A stretch of DNA of 64,000 nt from WTFV01 sp965200895 (GTDB lineage: Bacteria > Acidobacteriota > Vicinamibacteria > Vicinamibacterales > UBA8438), in assembly GCA_965200895.1 (NCBI GenBank), contig CBDAVM010000001.1:2728001-2792000 (forward strand). Reading direction: 5' to 3'. The position numbers and the translations under genes are program-made. Below the pieces are notes generated by a model. It saw only the letters and a program-made list of their open reading frames with translations, made no database searches and was not told the origin of the DNA. Positions 16,561 to 25,015 of the stretch are shown here, piece after piece. Position 1 is the stretch's first letter. Each line of letters starts with the position of its first letter.

Positions 16561-17439
16561 ATGGCGGTGCTCATCGACGAACGGACGCGACTGCTGGTGC
16601 AGGGCCTGACGGGACGGGAAGGGACCTTTCACGCGCGGCAGGCGACGCACTACGGCACGACCGTTGTCGGCGGCGTCAGTCCCGGCAAGGGGGGGACGAC
16701 TCACGAGGGTTGGCCGATCTTCGATACGGTGCGCCGGGCGGTCGACGATACGGCCGCGAATGCATCCGTGATTTTCGTCCCTCCATCCGCTGCGGCCGAC
16801 GCCATCCTGGAGGCCGCCGACGCCGACCTCGATGTCGTGGTCTGCATCACCGAGGGGATCCCGACTCGCGACATGCTGCCGGTCATCGCATTCCTGGAGA
16901 GGCGTCGGACGCGTCTCGTCGGACCGAACTGTCCCGGCGTGCTGTCGGCCGGCAGGGCGAAGGCGGGCATCATTCCAGGACACATCGGCAGCCGGGGGAG
17001 CGTCGGCGTCGTGTCGAGGAGCGGCACGCTCACCTACGAGGCGATGCACCAGTTGACCCGGCTGGGGCTCGGTCAGTCCACCTGCATCGGCATCGGCGGG
17101 GATCCGCTCATCGGCACCACCTTCGTCGACGCGCTGCAACTGTTCGCGGCGGACGACGAGACCGAGGCAGTGGTGATGATCGGGGAGATCGGCGGCACGG
17201 CCGAGGAAGATGCCGCTGCGTTCATCATGGAAGGCTTTCGGAAACCGGTGGTCGGGTTCATCGCCGGTCAGACTGCGCCACCCGGCCGGCGCATGGGGCA
17301 CGCCGGTGCGATCATCGCCGGCGGCGAGGGAACGGCAGCGCGGAAGCAGGCGGCGCTCGAGGCGGCCGGGGTGACCGTGGTGAGGAGTCCCGCGGACATC
17401 GGCTCGGCAATGGCTCGCCGACTGGGCCCGGGAGCCTGA
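16561..17439 (+). CDS. sucD: Succinyl-CoA synthetase, alpha subunit
   Basis: This is the CoA-binding and phosphohistidine-carrying partner of SucC. The 292-residue protein shows GLTGREGTFHARQ and GGVSPGKGG at the N-terminus, the GPNCPGVLSAG strand, and the phosphorylated His in RRMGHAGAIIAGGEGTA. It is translated 15 bases after sucC, so the two subunits are co-expressed. The following 169-base gap before korA has only a weak TAGTAT near 17531. Confidence 0.97.
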   Translation: MAVLIDERTRLLVQGLTGREGTFHARQATHYGTTVVGGVSPGKGGTTHEGWPIFDTVRRAVDDTAANASVIFVPPSAAADAILEAADADLDVVVCITEGIPTRDMLPVIAFLERRRTRLVGPNCPGVLSAGRAKAGIIPGHIGSRGSVGVVSRSGTLTYEAMHQLTRLGLGQSTCIGIGGDPLIGTTFVDALQLFAADDETEAVVMIGEIGGTAEEDAAAFIMEGFRKPVVGFIAGQTAPPGRRMGHAGAIIAGGEGTAARKQAALEAAGVTVVRSPADIGSAMARRLGPGA

Positions 17440-17608
17440 GTCGCGGCCCCGACGCCCTCGGCGGCGCTCCTGCCCTGCCCGCGATGGCGGGGGGAGGCGG
17501 GAGAGGCAGGCCTGCGCGAGCGCGTCGTGTTAGTATTTCAGGTTGAACTGATGCGAAACGGGGCAGTGCGTGGACAAGCGGCTGCCGCTCTACCAGAGCT
17601 GAGGATGC

Positions 17609-19507
17609 ATGGCGCCTGCTGAAGTCGTGGTTCAGGAAGCTCCCGTCGCTCCGAGCGCCGGGCGGGTCGTCAACGATTTCAGCATTCAGGTGGCGACGGT
17701 CAACGGCTCGGGCAGCCAGACCGCCAATCTGGTGCTGCTGCGCTCCATCTTCCGGATGGGCGTGCCGGTCTCCGGCAAGAACCTCTTCCCGTCGAACATC
17801 GCCGGCCTGCCGACGTGGTTCACGATTCGCGCCAACAAGGACGGCTACATCGCCCGCAAGAAGGAAATCGACCTCCTGGTGGCGATGAACCCGGAGACGG
17901 CCCGGGAGGACGTGCTGTCGCTGCAGCCGGGCGCGGCGGTGGTGTACGACGAGAAGCTCGCCCTCGACGGCGTGCGCAGCGACCTGATCTTCTACCCGGT
18001 GCCGTTCAACCAGCTCGTCGCGGGCGTCTGCACCGACGTCAAGTTGCGCCGGCTCGTGCGCAACATGATCTACGACGGCGTGCTGGCCAGGCTGCTGGAG
18101 ATCGATCTGCACGGGATGGAGCAGGCCCTGCAGAAACAGCTCGGCGGCAAGCCGAAGGCGGTGGCGCTGAACCAGCAGGCGCTCGAGGCGGGGTTCGCCT
18201 ACGCCGAGAAGCATCTCGAGAAGCGGGATCCGTACGTCATCGCGCCCATGAACGCGACCGAGGGCAAGGTGCTCGTCGACGGCAACTCGGCTGCCGCCAT
18301 CGGCTCGATGATGGCCGGGGTGACCGTGGTGGCGTGGTATCCGATCACGCCGTCGTCCTCGCTCTGCGAGACGCTCATCGACTACCTGCAGAAGCACCGC
18401 ATCGACACCCAGACAGGCAAGGCGACGTTCGCCGTGGTGCAGGCCGAGGACGAGATCGCGGCCCTCGGCATGACCATCGGCGCCGGTTGGGCGGGCGCGC
18501 GGGCCATGACGTCCACGTCCGGTCCCGGCGTCTCGCTGATGGGCGAGTTCGCCGGCCTCGGCTACTACGGCGAGGTACCGGCGGTGATCTTCGACGTGCA
18601 GCGGGTCGGTCCGTCCACGGGCCTCCCGACACGCACCGCCCAGGGCGATGTGCTCTCGACCGCCTTCCTGTCGCACGGCGACACGCGGCACCTGATGCTG
18701 TTCCCGTCCTCGGTGGGCGAGTGCTACTCGATGGCAATCGAGGCCTTCGATCTCGCCGAGCGCTTCCAGACCCCGGTCTTCGTGATGACCGATCTGGACC
18801 TGGGCATGAACACCTGGATGTCCGACCCGTTTCCGTATCCGGAGAAGCCGCTTGACCGCGGCAAGGTGCTGGACGAGGAGACCCTCGAGCGCATCGGGCG
18901 GTTCGGACGCTACCGCGACGTGGACGGCGACGGCGTCCCGTACCGCAGCATCCCGGGCGACGGGATGCCGGCGTACTTCTGCCGCGGCTCGGGGCACAAC
19001 GAGTGGGCGCAGTACAGCGAACGGCCGGACGACTACCGGAACAATGTGGACCGGCTGGCGCGGAAGTTCGAGAGCGCACGGAACTGGATGCCGGCGCCGG
19101 TGGTGGAGATCAACCGCCAGGCGTCCATCGGCGTCATCGCCTACGGCACCTCGCACTGGGCGGTGGTGGAGAGCCGGGACCAGCTCAAGGCGGAGGCCGA
19201 CCTGGACACCTCGTACTATCGCGTCTGCGGGTACCCGTTCCGGCCCGCCCTGGCGTCGTTCATCGAGCGCCACGAGCGTGTGTACGTCATCGAGCAGAAC
19301 CGGGACGGCCAGATGCTCAGCCTGATGAAGCTGGATCTGGAGCCGGATCTGGTGCGCCGGCTGCGGAGCGTGCTGCACTACTCGGGCATGCCGATCGACG
19401 CGCGGTCGATCACCGACAGCGTGCTGATCCAGGAGGGCTACCGGGTGCAGAAGACCGGCGCCGACACGTCGCACGTGCCGCGCGCGGCCGGGGTGGGCGG
19501 CGAGTAG
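17609..19507 (+). CDS. korA: 2-oxoacid:ferredoxin oxidoreductase, fused gamma-alpha subunit (probably 2-oxoglutarate-specific)
   Basis: With KorB this enzyme oxidises a 2-oxoacid plus CoA to acyl-CoA and reduces ferredoxin. The 632-residue protein has an N-terminal gamma domain (NGSGSQTANLVLLRSIFRMG, about 30-200), then the pyrimidine-binding alpha domain with GNSAAAIGSMMAG, AWYPITPSSSL, QAEDEIAALGMTIGAGWAGA and TSTSGPGVSLMGEFAGLGYY, and a C-terminal transketolase-like domain. The gamma-alpha fusion is typical of two-subunit enzymes. Placement behind icd and sucCD points to 2-oxoglutarate as substrate, which would make this the 2-oxoglutarate to succinyl-CoA step; the specificity is inference from context. 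Confidence 0.92.
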   Translation: MAPAEVVVQEAPVAPSAGRVVNDFSIQVATVNGSGSQTANLVLLRSIFRMGVPVSGKNLFPSNIAGLPTWFTIRANKDGYIARKKEIDLLVAMNPETAREDVLSLQPGAAVVYDEKLALDGVRSDLIFYPVPFNQLVAGVCTDVKLRRLVRNMIYDGVLARLLEIDLHGMEQALQKQLGGKPKAVALNQQALEAGFAYAEKHLEKRDPYVIAPMNATEGKVLVDGNSAAAIGSMMAGVTVVAWYPITPSSSLCETLIDYLQKHRIDTQTGKATFAVVQAEDEIAALGMTIGAGWAGARAMTSTSGPGVSLMGEFAGLGYYGEVPAVIFDVQRVGPSTGLPTRTAQGDVLSTAFLSHGDTRHLMLFPSSVGECYSMAIEAFDLAERFQTPVFVMTDLDLGMNTWMSDPFPYPEKPLDRGKVLDEETLERIGRFGRYRDVDGDGVPYRSIPGDGMPAYFCRGSGHNEWAQYSERPDDYRNNVDRLARKFESARNWMPAPVVEINRQASIGVIAYGTSHWAVVESRDQLKAEADLDTSYYRVCGYPFRPALASFIERHERVYVIEQNRDGQMLSLMKLDLEPDLVRRLRSVLHYSGMPIDARSITDSVLIQEGYRVQKTGADTSHVPRAAGVGGE

Positions 19508-19627
19508 CGGAACCCGGAGGCGAGGCTGGCGCGCCGCCGGTCGGGCGGCGCGGGCCGAAAGCCCGGGACGGCAAGGAAAGTCGGGCCGGTGGAAGACCGG
19601 CGCCGGCTGTCGCGGGAAGAGGATACG

Positions 19628-20671
19628 GTGGCTGTCGCAACATCGCCGGTACGTAAGAAGGTCAACCGGGTCGGCCTCGAGGCCGGGGCCTATCGCGGTT
19701 CGAAGACGACGCTGTGCGCCGGGTGCGGGCACAACGCGATCTCGGAGCGGATCATCGGCGCCTGCTTCGAGATGGGCATCGCGCCGGATCGGGTCGTCAA
19801 GCTCTCCGGGATAGGCTGCTCCAGCAAGAGTCCGGCCTATTTCCTCGGTTCGGCCCACGGGTTCAATGCCGTCCACGGCCGGATGCCGTCGGTGGGGACG
19901 GGCGCACTGCTGGCCAACCGCAACCTGGTGGCGATCGGCGTCAGCGGCGACGGCGACACCGGGGCGATCGGCATCGGCCAGTTCGTGCACCTGATGCGCC
20001 GCAACCTGCCGATCATCTACATCATCGAGGACAACGGCTGCTACGGGCTGACCAAGGGGCAGTTCTCGCCGACGGCCGATCTGGGGTCGAAGGCCAAGAC
20101 CGGGGTCGTCAACGACCTGCCGCCGATCGATACCTGCGCGCTGGCCATAGAGCTGGGCGCCTCGTTCGTGGCCCGCTCGTTCTCCGGTGACAAGAAGCAG
20201 CTCGACGCCATCCTGAAGGCGGCGCTGAGTCACCGGGGCACGGCGATGCTCGACGTGCTCTCGCCCTGCGTGACCTTCAACAACCACGAGGGATCGACGA
20301 AGAGCTACGCCTACGCGAAGGAGCACGACGACCCGCTCGAGGAGCTCGACTTCGTACCCTTCTTCGAGGACATCAGCATCGACCACGAGCCCGGGACGAC
20401 GCGGGAGGTCGTCATGCACGACGGGTCGAAGCTGTACCTGAAGAAGCTCGACGCCGACTATGATCCGCTGAGCAGGAAGCAGGCGCTGCGGGCGCTGCAG
20501 GAGACGCGCAGCCGCGGCGAGTTTGCAACCGGCCTGATCTACGTGGAGCCGGTCAAGCCCGACTTCCTCGACGTGCTGAACGTCGTGGACGAACCGCTGG
20601 CGACGCTGCCGCCCGAGCGCGTGCGGCCCCCGAAGGCGGTGCTCGACGACATCATGGAGAGCCTCCGGTAG
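19628..20671 (+). CDS. korB: 2-oxoacid:ferredoxin oxidoreductase, beta subunit
   Basis: This is the thiamine-diphosphate and iron-sulfur subunit pairing with KorA. It has the CAGCGH motif, SGIGCSSKSPAYFLG, the TPP-binding GVSGDGDTGAIGIGQFVH stretch followed by RRNLPI, and a later SPCVTFNNHEGSTKSY. The four cysteines (two in CAGC, one in GCSS, one in SPCV) are placed as expected for a [4Fe-4S] cluster. The GTG at 19628, preceded by GAGG, is preferred; the frame is open to a GTG at 19589 (360 residues). It ends 2 bases before ndk. Confidence 0.92.
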   Translation: MAVATSPVRKKVNRVGLEAGAYRGSKTTLCAGCGHNAISERIIGACFEMGIAPDRVVKLSGIGCSSKSPAYFLGSAHGFNAVHGRMPSVGTGALLANRNLVAIGVSGDGDTGAIGIGQFVHLMRRNLPIIYIIEDNGCYGLTKGQFSPTADLGSKAKTGVVNDLPPIDTCALAIELGASFVARSFSGDKKQLDAILKAALSHRGTAMLDVLSPCVTFNNHEGSTKSYAYAKEHDDPLEELDFVPFFEDISIDHEPGTTREVVMHDGSKLYLKKLDADYDPLSRKQALRALQETRSRGEFATGLIYVEPVKPDFLDVLNVVDEPLATLPPERVRPPKAVLDDIMESLR

Positions 20672-20673
20672 CC

Positions 20674-21087
20674 ATGGAATGCACGCTGGCCATCATCAAG
20701 CCGGATGCCGTCGCCAATCGGCACGCCGGCGCCATCCTGCAGCGCATCGAGAGCGGCGGCTTCGCCCTGCGCGGCGTGCGCCTGGTCAAACTGACGCAGG
20801 CGGAGGCGGAAGGCTTCTACGCCGTGCACCGCGAGCGGTCGTTCTTCGACAGCCTGACCGCCTTCATGTCATCGGGGCCGGCCATCGTCCTGGCGCTGGA
20901 AGCGGATGACGCCATTCGGCGCTGGCGCGATCTGATGGGCGCCACGGATCCGGCGAAGGCAGCGCCCGGCAGCCTGCGGCGGGAGTTCGGAACGTCGATC
21001 GAGCGCAACGCCACGCACGGTTCCGATGCGCCGGAGACGGCGGCGACCGAACTCGGCTATTTCTTCCGCGGCGTCGAGATCGGGTGA
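20674..21087 (+). CDS. ndk: Nucleoside diphosphate kinase
   Basis: Ndk exchanges phosphates between nucleoside tri- and diphosphates. The 137-residue protein begins with ECTLAIIKPDAV, contains FMSSGPAIVLALE, and has the phosphorylated His115 in NATHGSD. Length is typical. Two bases separate it from korB, so it is the last gene of the TCA block; linkage of ndk to succinyl-CoA synthetase genes makes sense because both handle nucleotide phosphoryl transfer. Confidence 0.97.
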   Translation: MECTLAIIKPDAVANRHAGAILQRIESGGFALRGVRLVKLTQAEAEGFYAVHRERSFFDSLTAFMSSGPAIVLALEADDAIRRWRDLMGATDPAKAAPGSLRREFGTSIERNATHGSDAPETAATELGYFFRGVEIG

Positions 21088-21161
21088 GGCCGGGAATGGG
21101 CGAGTTCCGGCTAAGTCACTGACAATATACGAGGTAGGGGCGGCGCTGCGCCGCTCGGGCC

Positions 21162-21190
21162 TTGACCGGGGCGGTGCCGCGTAGTAGCAT
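21162..21190 (+). promoter_or_regulatory. Sigma-70-like promoter of the Rieske/cytochrome operon
   Basis: TTGACC (21162-21167) and TAGCAT (21185-21190) are spaced by exactly 17 bases and match consensus at 5/6 and 4/6. Start of transcription would be near 21197, between ndk and the HEAT-repeat gene. This argues that the HEAT gene begins at the ATG at 21258 rather than further upstream. Confidence 0.6.
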
Positions 21191-21257
21191 TTACCGCCTG
21201 ACGGAGGCGGCGCGACACGCGCGTGCCACAACGACCCGCCGGGCTTCATTACTTGCG

Positions 21258-22178
21258 ATGCCGAAGCTGGTCGAGCGCGAAGCCGAGCCGCGTCTGAGTC
21301 CACTCACCGCGGCGCCGGCGCTCGCCGTTCAATTCTTTCTCATTCCGCTTGCCGTCGTCGGCGTGATCGTTCTGGTGTACGGCGGCTTTCGCATGCTGCT
21401 CACGACCGAGCGCACCCCCGCGGAGCTGCTGTCCGACGTGCGCTCGGGAGGTCGCGAGCGGCGCTGGCCAGCCGCCTACGAGCTCTCGCGTCTGTTGAGC
21501 GATCCGCGCACCGAGGAGCAGAATCCGCTGCTCGGCGAGGCCATCGTGCAGGCGTTCGTCGACTCGGCGGGTGACGATCCGCGGGTGCGGCGCTATCTGG
21601 CACTGGCAATAGGTCGGCTGGCGGCGCCGCCTCCCGAGGCGGTCGGCGAGTTGTCGTCGGCTCTGGACGATCCGGACACCGAGACGCGCATCAGCGTCAT
21701 CTGGGCTCTGGCATCGCTCGGCGACGAGTCGACAGTGGACGACATTGAAGCGATGTACCGCTCCGACGATGCCGGGGTGCGCAAGATGGCGGTCTACGCG
21801 CTCGGCGCCCTGACCGGGTCGGGCGACCACGCCACGTTGCGCAATGCGCTCGACGACCCGGCGGCCGACGTGCAGTGGAACGCCGCCGTGGCGCTGGCCA
21901 GGCACGGCCGCAGCGAGGGAGTGACCGTGATTCGCCGCATGCTTGACCGCGAGTACGTCACACGCATGGTGACGCGGCGGGCGAGCGCCGACGATCCCCT
22001 CGATCCGGTCAGCGAGGTGATCGTCAGCGGTCTGCAGGCGGCCGCGTCACTGCGCGCGGTGGAGTTGCGGCAGCCGATAGTGGCGCTCAGCGAGACGGAC
22101 GAGAACCTTCGGGTCCGTGAGCTGGCGATGAAGACCGTCGACCTGCTCGACCAGAGCACCAGGCTGACACGCTTCTGA
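21258..22178 (+). CDS. Membrane-anchored HEAT-repeat protein of the cytochrome operon
   Basis: This 306-residue protein has one strong transmembrane helix at about residues 19-45 (AVQFFLIPLAVVGVIVLVYG) followed by a soluble domain of HEAT/armadillo-like helical repeats. Successive units such as DDPRVRRYLALAIGRLA, DDPDTETRISVIWALASLG, DDAGVRKMAVYALGALTG and DDPAADVQWNAAVALARHG are visible. HEAT repeats are protein-interaction scaffolds. It is the first gene after the predicted promoter and precedes the Rieske gene by 58 bases, so it may be an assembly factor or accessory subunit of the complex; that role is inference. The ATG at 21258 lacks an obvious Shine-Dalgarno. Confidence 0.8.
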   Translation: MPKLVEREAEPRLSPLTAAPALAVQFFLIPLAVVGVIVLVYGGFRMLLTTERTPAELLSDVRSGGRERRWPAAYELSRLLSDPRTEEQNPLLGEAIVQAFVDSAGDDPRVRRYLALAIGRLAAPPPEAVGELSSALDDPDTETRISVIWALASLGDESTVDDIEAMYRSDDAGVRKMAVYALGALTGSGDHATLRNALDDPAADVQWNAAVALARHGRSEGVTVIRRMLDREYVTRMVTRRASADDPLDPVSEVIVSGLQAAASLRAVELRQPIVALSETDENLRVRELAMKTVDLLDQSTRLTRF

Positions 22179-22236
22179 GCGATGCCGCTCCAGGTAGAGA
22201 ACCGATGACCGTGAGATTTCGACGGAGGCACGACGC

Positions 22237-22947
22237 GTGAATCCCCTGACTGCCGTCCTCGTCACCGGCGTCGCGATGTTCGTCGCGCACATCGTGGTGA
22301 TTCTGCTGTTCCGCGAGAAGCCCGAAGCGCCTGCGGAGGCGCCGGCCGAAGCGGAGACCGAGGCCCGGGCGTCCGCGCCGGCGGCGCTCGTCGGCGCCGC
22401 CACCCGGTTGGCGGACCGGGTGGTGCCGCGCACGCCGGACGACACCTCGCCGCTGATGGGGCGCCGGGGATGGATGGGGCTGGCGTGGGGTTCGTTCACC
22501 GCCGCGACGGCCGGCTGTCTGGCCGCGACCGGCCGTTTCATGTTTCCGAACGTGCTGAACGAGCCGCCTCAGCAGTTCACGATCGGCTTCCCGGACGAGT
22601 ACGGCGAGGGCGTCGACGAGCGCTGGAAGGACCGCTTCGGGGTCTGGGTGGTGCGCACCCCCTTCGACGACTACCACGAGTCGTCCGGCTTCTACGCGCT
22701 GCTCGTGACGTGCACGCACCTCGGCTGCACGCCGAACTGGCTGTCGGCGGAGAGCAAGTTCAAGTGTCCGTGCCACGGCAGCGGGTTCCGGCCGACCGGC
22801 ATTAACTTCGAGGGACCGGCGCCGCGGCCCCTCGAGCGCGCACGGATCGTGATGGCCGAGGACGGACAGATCCTGATCGACAAGGCGCGCAAGTTCCAGG
22901 AGGAGCTGGGACAGTGGACCGACCCTGAGGCGTTCCTGTCCGTCTAG
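22237..22947 (+). CDS. Rieske [2Fe-2S] protein of a cytochrome b6f/bc-type complex
   Basis: This subunit passes electrons from quinol to a c-type cytochrome on the periplasmic side. The 236-residue protein has an N-terminal membrane helix (about 3-24), an Ala/Glu-rich linker, a second hydrophobic segment (about 78-100), and the Rieske cluster motifs CTHLGC and CPCHGSGF with the expected two Cys-His pairs and the disulfide cysteines. The extra N-terminal helix and linker are unusual compared with classical one-helix Rieske proteins. The start is a GTG with GGAGG 9 bases upstream. A hairpin follows 3 bases after the stop. Confidence 0.93.
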   Translation: MNPLTAVLVTGVAMFVAHIVVILLFREKPEAPAEAPAEAETEARASAPAALVGAATRLADRVVPRTPDDTSPLMGRRGWMGLAWGSFTAATAGCLAATGRFMFPNVLNEPPQQFTIGFPDEYGEGVDERWKDRFGVWVVRTPFDDYHESSGFYALLVTCTHLGCTPNWLSAESKFKCPCHGSGFRPTGINFEGPAPRPLERARIVMAEDGQILIDKARKFQEELGQWTDPEAFLSV

Positions 22948-22950
22948 GAG

Positions 22951-22993
22951 CTTGCGCCGCGGAACGCAGCGAAGCGAAGTGCCGAGGCGCAAG
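22951..22993 (+). repeat. Inverted repeat in the Rieske-cytochrome b gap
   Basis: CTTGCGCC (22951-22958) and GGCGCAAG (22986-22993) are perfect 8-base arms enclosing 27 bases. It starts 3 bases after the Rieske stop within a 132-base gap that is otherwise empty. It could be an mRNA-processing or attenuation hairpin, or a dispersed intergenic repeat. Confidence 0.55.
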
Positions 22994-23079
22994 GTAATGG
23001 AGCCGGGGGGGATGGGCCGAACGCCGAGCCCGCGAGACGTTTCGGGGCGCTAGGAAGAAGAAGTCAGAGCTGCTGAATC

Positions 23080-23895
23080 ATGGCGAAGGCGAAATCGATC
23101 AAACCGGAGGCTGGCGCGCTCGAGCGCGCCTGGAACTGGCTCACCGAGACGCAGATCTGGGCGTCGGTCTTTCGGCACGACGCGCCGATCAACGACCGCA
23201 ACCGCGTGCTGGTCATGCTGTCGAACGTTTTCCTGCACCTGCACCCGGTGCGGCTGAAGAAGCACGGCGTGCGGCTGCGCTATACATGGTGCATGGGCGG
23301 GTTGAGCTTCTTCCTGTTCCTCGTCCTCACGTTCACCGGCGTGCTGCTGATGTTCTACTACCGGCCGACGCTGGAGTACGCCTACTCCGACATCGTAGGC
23401 CTGCGCGAGCACGTCCCGCTCGGCATCATGCGCGAGATGCACCGCTGGGGCGCCCACGCGATGGTCATCACCGTGTGGCTGCACATGTTCCGTGTCTTCA
23501 TGACCGGCTCGTACAAGCCGCCGCGGGAGTTCAACTGGAACGTCGGCGTCATCATGCTGGTGCTGACGCTGCTGCTGTCGTTCACCGGCTACCTGCTGCC
23601 ATGGGACCAGCTCGCGATCTGGGCGATCACGGTCGGGTCGAACATGGCGCGCGCGACGCCGTTCCTCGGCTACGAGGGGCCCGGCGCGTCGCTGCTCGCC
23701 ATCGGCGACGTGCAGTTGATCCACGCGGCCGACGACGCGCGCTTCGCGCTGCTCGGCGGCACGTTCGTGGGCGAGGGCGCCCTGCTGCGCTTCTACGTCC
23801 TGCACTGCGTCGCCCTGCCGCTGGTGATCGGGTTCCTGATGGCCGTGCACTTCTGGCGCGTGCGCAAGGACGGCGGCATCTCGGGGCCGCTCTAG
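23080..23895 (+). CDS. Cytochrome b6-type subunit (N-terminal half of cytochrome b)
   Basis: This is the four-helix haem subunit of a quinol-oxidising cytochrome complex. Haem ligands are His121 and His135, spaced 14 apart (MHRWGAH and WLHMFRVF), and His242 and His257, spaced 15 apart (VLHCVALP and AVHFWRVRKDGGISGP). The 15-residue spacing and the separate gene for the C-terminal half are b6-like. Cys71 in YTWCMGGL aligns with the cysteine that binds the extra haem c in cytochrome b6. PWDQ is present in SFTGYLLPWDQ. It is 271 residues, 36 bases before subunit IV. Confidence 0.94.
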   Translation: MAKAKSIKPEAGALERAWNWLTETQIWASVFRHDAPINDRNRVLVMLSNVFLHLHPVRLKKHGVRLRYTWCMGGLSFFLFLVLTFTGVLLMFYYRPTLEYAYSDIVGLREHVPLGIMREMHRWGAHAMVITVWLHMFRVFMTGSYKPPREFNWNVGVIMLVLTLLLSFTGYLLPWDQLAIWAITVGSNMARATPFLGYEGPGASLLAIGDVQLIHAADDARFALLGGTFVGEGALLRFYVLHCVALPLVIGFLMAVHFWRVRKDGGISGPL

Positions 23896-23931
23896 GGGCT
23901 CGCCGCGCCTGAACGCAGGAGATCACGAACC

Positions 23932-25008
23932 ATGGAAGCGATAAAGGGATTCTTCAACCTCGTCGCCGACCCGCGGCTGTTCTTCGTCCTGTCGGTGGTC
24001 GCGCTCGTGCTGATCGTCTGGAAGCGCGAGGCGTTCGCGAAGCTCTCGGTCGGCTACGGCCTGATGGGTTTCCTCGGCGCCTTCTTCCTGTTCGGCATGA
24101 CCGACGAGAACTTCGTGCTGATCATCGCCAAGCCGGACAACGTGCCGATCGTCGCGCTGATCTTCCTCGTGGTGTTCTTCACGTGGTACTCGATGCGCCA
24201 GGCCGTGCTCAACGATCAGCGCACCGCGGCCGGCGAGGACGTCATCGAGAAGCAGGAATCGGACCGGGTGTGGGTCTGGCCGGATCTGGTCTACACCGAG
24301 CTCATCTCGCTGGTTCTCTGCTCCGCGATCCTGGTCGTCTGGTCCATCGTGCTGGAGGCCCCGATCGAGCAGCCGGCCAACCCGGCCAACACCCCGAATC
24401 CGTCGAAGGCGCCGTGGTACTTCCTGGGTCTGCAGGAGATGCTCGTCTACTTCGACCCGTGGCTGGCCGGCGTCGTGCTGCCGAGTCTGATCATCGTCGG
24501 CCTGATGGCGATCCCCTACATCGACACGAACCCGAAGGGCAACGGCTACTACACCTTCAACGAGCGCCGGGCGGAGGTCACGATCTTCCTGTTCGGCTTC
24601 GTGATTCTCTGGTCGGCGCTGATCGTGCTCGGGACCTTCCTGCGGGGTCCGAACTGGAACTTCTTCGGGCCCTTCGAGTACTGGGACGTCCACAAGCTCG
24701 AGGCGCTGAACAACGTGCAGTTGTCCGAGTACCTCTGGGTCCGCGGCATGGGGAGCGCCCTGCCCGACAACATCCTCGTGCGGGAGGGGCTCGGCATCGT
24801 GCTGTCGCTGGCCTACGTGACGGTCCTCCCGGTGCTACTCGCCCGCACGGTGCTGCGGCGGTACTACGAGAAGATGGGGCCGGCGCGCTTCTACGTCGGG
24901 GCGTTCCTGTTCCTGATGATGCTGTCGCTGCCGATCAAGATGTTCAGCCGCTGGGTGGTCAACCTGAAGTACGTCGTCTCGATCCCGGAGTGGTTCTTCA
25001 ACATCTGA
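23932..25008 (+). CDS. Subunit IV-like (C-terminal cytochrome b) protein, enlarged
   Basis: This protein supplies the quinol-binding C-terminal half of cytochrome b. The core motif PNPSKAPWYFLGLQEMLVYF and the helix GVVLPSLIIVGLMAIPYID are typical of subunit IV. At 358 residues it is roughly twice the size of the b6f subunit. Three hydrophobic segments precede the core (about residues 14-95), and two more hydrophobic helices occur near the C-terminus (about 290-345). The quinol-site PEWY motif appears here as PWYF. It lies 7 bases upstream of the multihaem cytochrome gene, which suggests a fixed stoichiometry. Confidence 0.9.
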   Translation: MEAIKGFFNLVADPRLFFVLSVVALVLIVWKREAFAKLSVGYGLMGFLGAFFLFGMTDENFVLIIAKPDNVPIVALIFLVVFFTWYSMRQAVLNDQRTAAGEDVIEKQESDRVWVWPDLVYTELISLVLCSAILVVWSIVLEAPIEQPANPANTPNPSKAPWYFLGLQEMLVYFDPWLAGVVLPSLIIVGLMAIPYIDTNPKGNGYYTFNERRAEVTIFLFGFVILWSALIVLGTFLRGPNWNFFGPFEYWDVHKLEALNNVQLSEYLWVRGMGSALPDNILVREGLGIVLSLAYVTVLPVLLARTVLRRYYEKMGPARFYVGAFLFLMMLSLPIKMFSRWVVNLKYVVSIPEWFFNI

Positions 25009-25015
25009 ACCCGCC

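Noticed and set aside
21162..21257. Earlier start of the HEAT-repeat gene at 21162
   Set aside because: That codon lies inside the -35 box of a promoter with ideal spacing, and the extra residues are not helical or conserved-looking.
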